Assembly: GCA_003216615.1 (NCBI GenBank) | Contig: QCIP01000003.1 | Span: 62,001-126,000, forward strand | DNA length: 64,000 nt | Reading direction: 5' to 3' | DNA from: Prochlorococcus sp. AG-402-M15 | GTDB lineage: Bacteria > Cyanobacteriota > Cyanobacteriia > PCC-6307 > Cyanobiaceae | In this document: in pieces, positions 63,437 through 64,000 of the stretch | How the letters are laid out: each line of letters opens with the position of its first letter | How positions within the stretch are numbered: the first letter of the stretch is position 1 | Translations under genes and position numbers: made by a program | Notes under the pieces: model-generated | Seen by the model: the letters and a program-made list of their open reading frames with translations, nothing else | Told to the model about the DNA's origin: nothing | Databases searched by the model: none

Positions 63437-63727
63437 TTATCCGTAAGCGTGAGAGACTTCTGTCCAACCTTTTTGGTTTAGTTGGTTCCACTTTTCCCAA
63501 GCAGAATCAATATTTAATTTTTCAGTGGATTTATACCCTGCAGGTTCTCCAAGGTGATTCGTATAGAAGAGATGAGTATGAATTTTAAAATTATTTTTAG
63601 TAGAATTTTTGCATTCTTCGAAAAAGATCAGTCTGCTGCCTTCAGGGTTAAGAAGGCAGCCAATTGGCATGTATGTACTGCATCCAAAAGAATAGTTACC
63701 TTTCATTCTATGACTTTCTAAGCTCAT
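63437..63727 (-). CDS. DUF1651-like hypothetical protein
   Basis: The 96-aa protein has a C-terminal pattern, HTHLFYTNHLGEPAGYKSTEKLNIDSAWEKWNQLNQKGWTEVSH, that resembles DUF1651, a small family confined to Prochlorococcus and marine Synechococcus. The N-terminus has Cys16 and Cys24. It has no membrane segment. Function unknown. The family assignment is from memory of its GEP...W..L...GW pattern. Confidence 0.6.
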   Translation of the reverse strand: MSLESHRMKGNYSFGCSTYMPIGCLLNPEGSRLIFFEECKNSTKNNFKIHTHLFYTNHLGEPAGYKSTEKLNIDSAWEKWNQLNQKGWTEVSHAYG

Positions 63728-63902
63728 TTATTAAGAGTACAATTGTACTAAAAATATATTCTTATCTTTTTGCTGTCAATCCTTTTAATATAAATACTTA
63801 TTTACTAATAATTATTTTGTTTTTAATAAAAATAATAATTTCGTTAAGCTTATGAATTAAAAGGAATATTTAGATATCTAACTACAAAAAGTAACACTTG
63901 CA

Positions 63903-64000
63903 ATGAAGGAGCTCCTAGAGGATATCTATAAAACTGATCATGAGAAGCAAAGAGTAATTTGCAAACTTATTGAATTTAAAGAAGCAATTATTTCACAAGG
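63903..64000 (+). CDS. Start of an ORF cut by the window edge
   Basis: From ATG 63903 the frame is open to the window end (MKELLEDIYKTDHEKQRVIC and on, about 32 codons). The sequence is helical and charged. A GC-containing start with no clear Shine-Dalgarno makes it plausible but unproven; too little is present to name it. Confidence 0.4.
   Translation, partial: MKELLEDIYKTDHEKQRVICKLIEFKEAIISQ

Noticed and set aside
63664-63855. 63-aa plus-strand ORF
   Set aside because: It overlaps the DUF1651-like gene in antisense and otherwise is low-complexity AT-rich sequence.

Overview
The window looks like a chromosome segment of a high-light-type Prochlorococcus, a marine picocyanobacterium. The DNA is visibly AT-rich, genes are packed tightly on both strands, and the photosynthesis set fits that group: psbD/psbC, a Pcb antenna protein, petM, ycf4, ycf39 and a cluster of small hli genes, with no phycobilisome genes seen. 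The strain assignment is inference from gene content, not from a database search. I see no IS element, prophage, CRISPR array or rRNA.

Layout. (1) 1-3.0 kb holds nucleotide-sugar genes (a UDP-glucuronate decarboxylase cut by the window edge, a TviB-like dehydrogenase, a CapI-like 4-epimerase). They end next to a tRNA-Arg(TCT), which looks like the edge of a surface-polysaccharide island. (2) 3.4-16.8 kb is housekeeping: rsmI, a cysQ-like phosphatase, pnp, rpsN, rseP, serS, ycf46-like, the rpmH-rnpA-PH-yidC block, aroH and sppA. (3) 16.8-23.4 kb has a DMT permease, two glycosyltransferases, an AEC permease whose reading frame lacks an ATG, a SemiSWEET and small unknown genes. (4) 23.5-32.7 kb has an iron-limitation flavour: flavodoxin followed by a Pcb antenna gene, a porin, a PiuC-like dioxygenase divergent from an Fe(III)-binding protein, then tRNA-Ser(CGA). 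(5) 32.8-36.1 kb is accessory: tiny secreted or lipoprotein genes, the only long gene-free stretch, and a 643-residue outer-membrane-like protein with three exact 54-bp repeats. (6) 36.1-60.9 kb is core: cobQ, maf, psbC/psbD, ycf4, ilvN, petM, ycf39, NTRC, the pnt transhydrogenase operon, dxr, cysS, polA and ychF. (7) 60.9-64 kb is a run of tiny genes, including three genes for high-light-inducible-type proteins.

How the genes work together. Three themes recur. The first is photosystem building and protection (PsbD, PsbC, Ycf4, Ycf39, PetM, Pcb, Hli). The second is redox balance (flavodoxin, two small Fe-S proteins, NTRC, transhydrogenase, peroxiredoxin-like protein). The third is the cell envelope (sugar-nucleotide enzymes, glycosyltransferases, porin, RseP, YidC, SppA, HlyD-type adaptor).

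The points most worth checking are a roughly 110-residue insertion in the 5'-nuclease domain of PolA, a lipoprotein-type cyclophilin that seems to start at an ATA codon overlapping the ycf4 stop codon behind a strong Shine-Dalgarno, the flavodoxin-pcb pair, the repeat-bearing outer-membrane protein, and a near-perfect 22-bp palindrome between the HlyD-type gene and ychF. I found no clear evidence of a wholly new multi-gene system.
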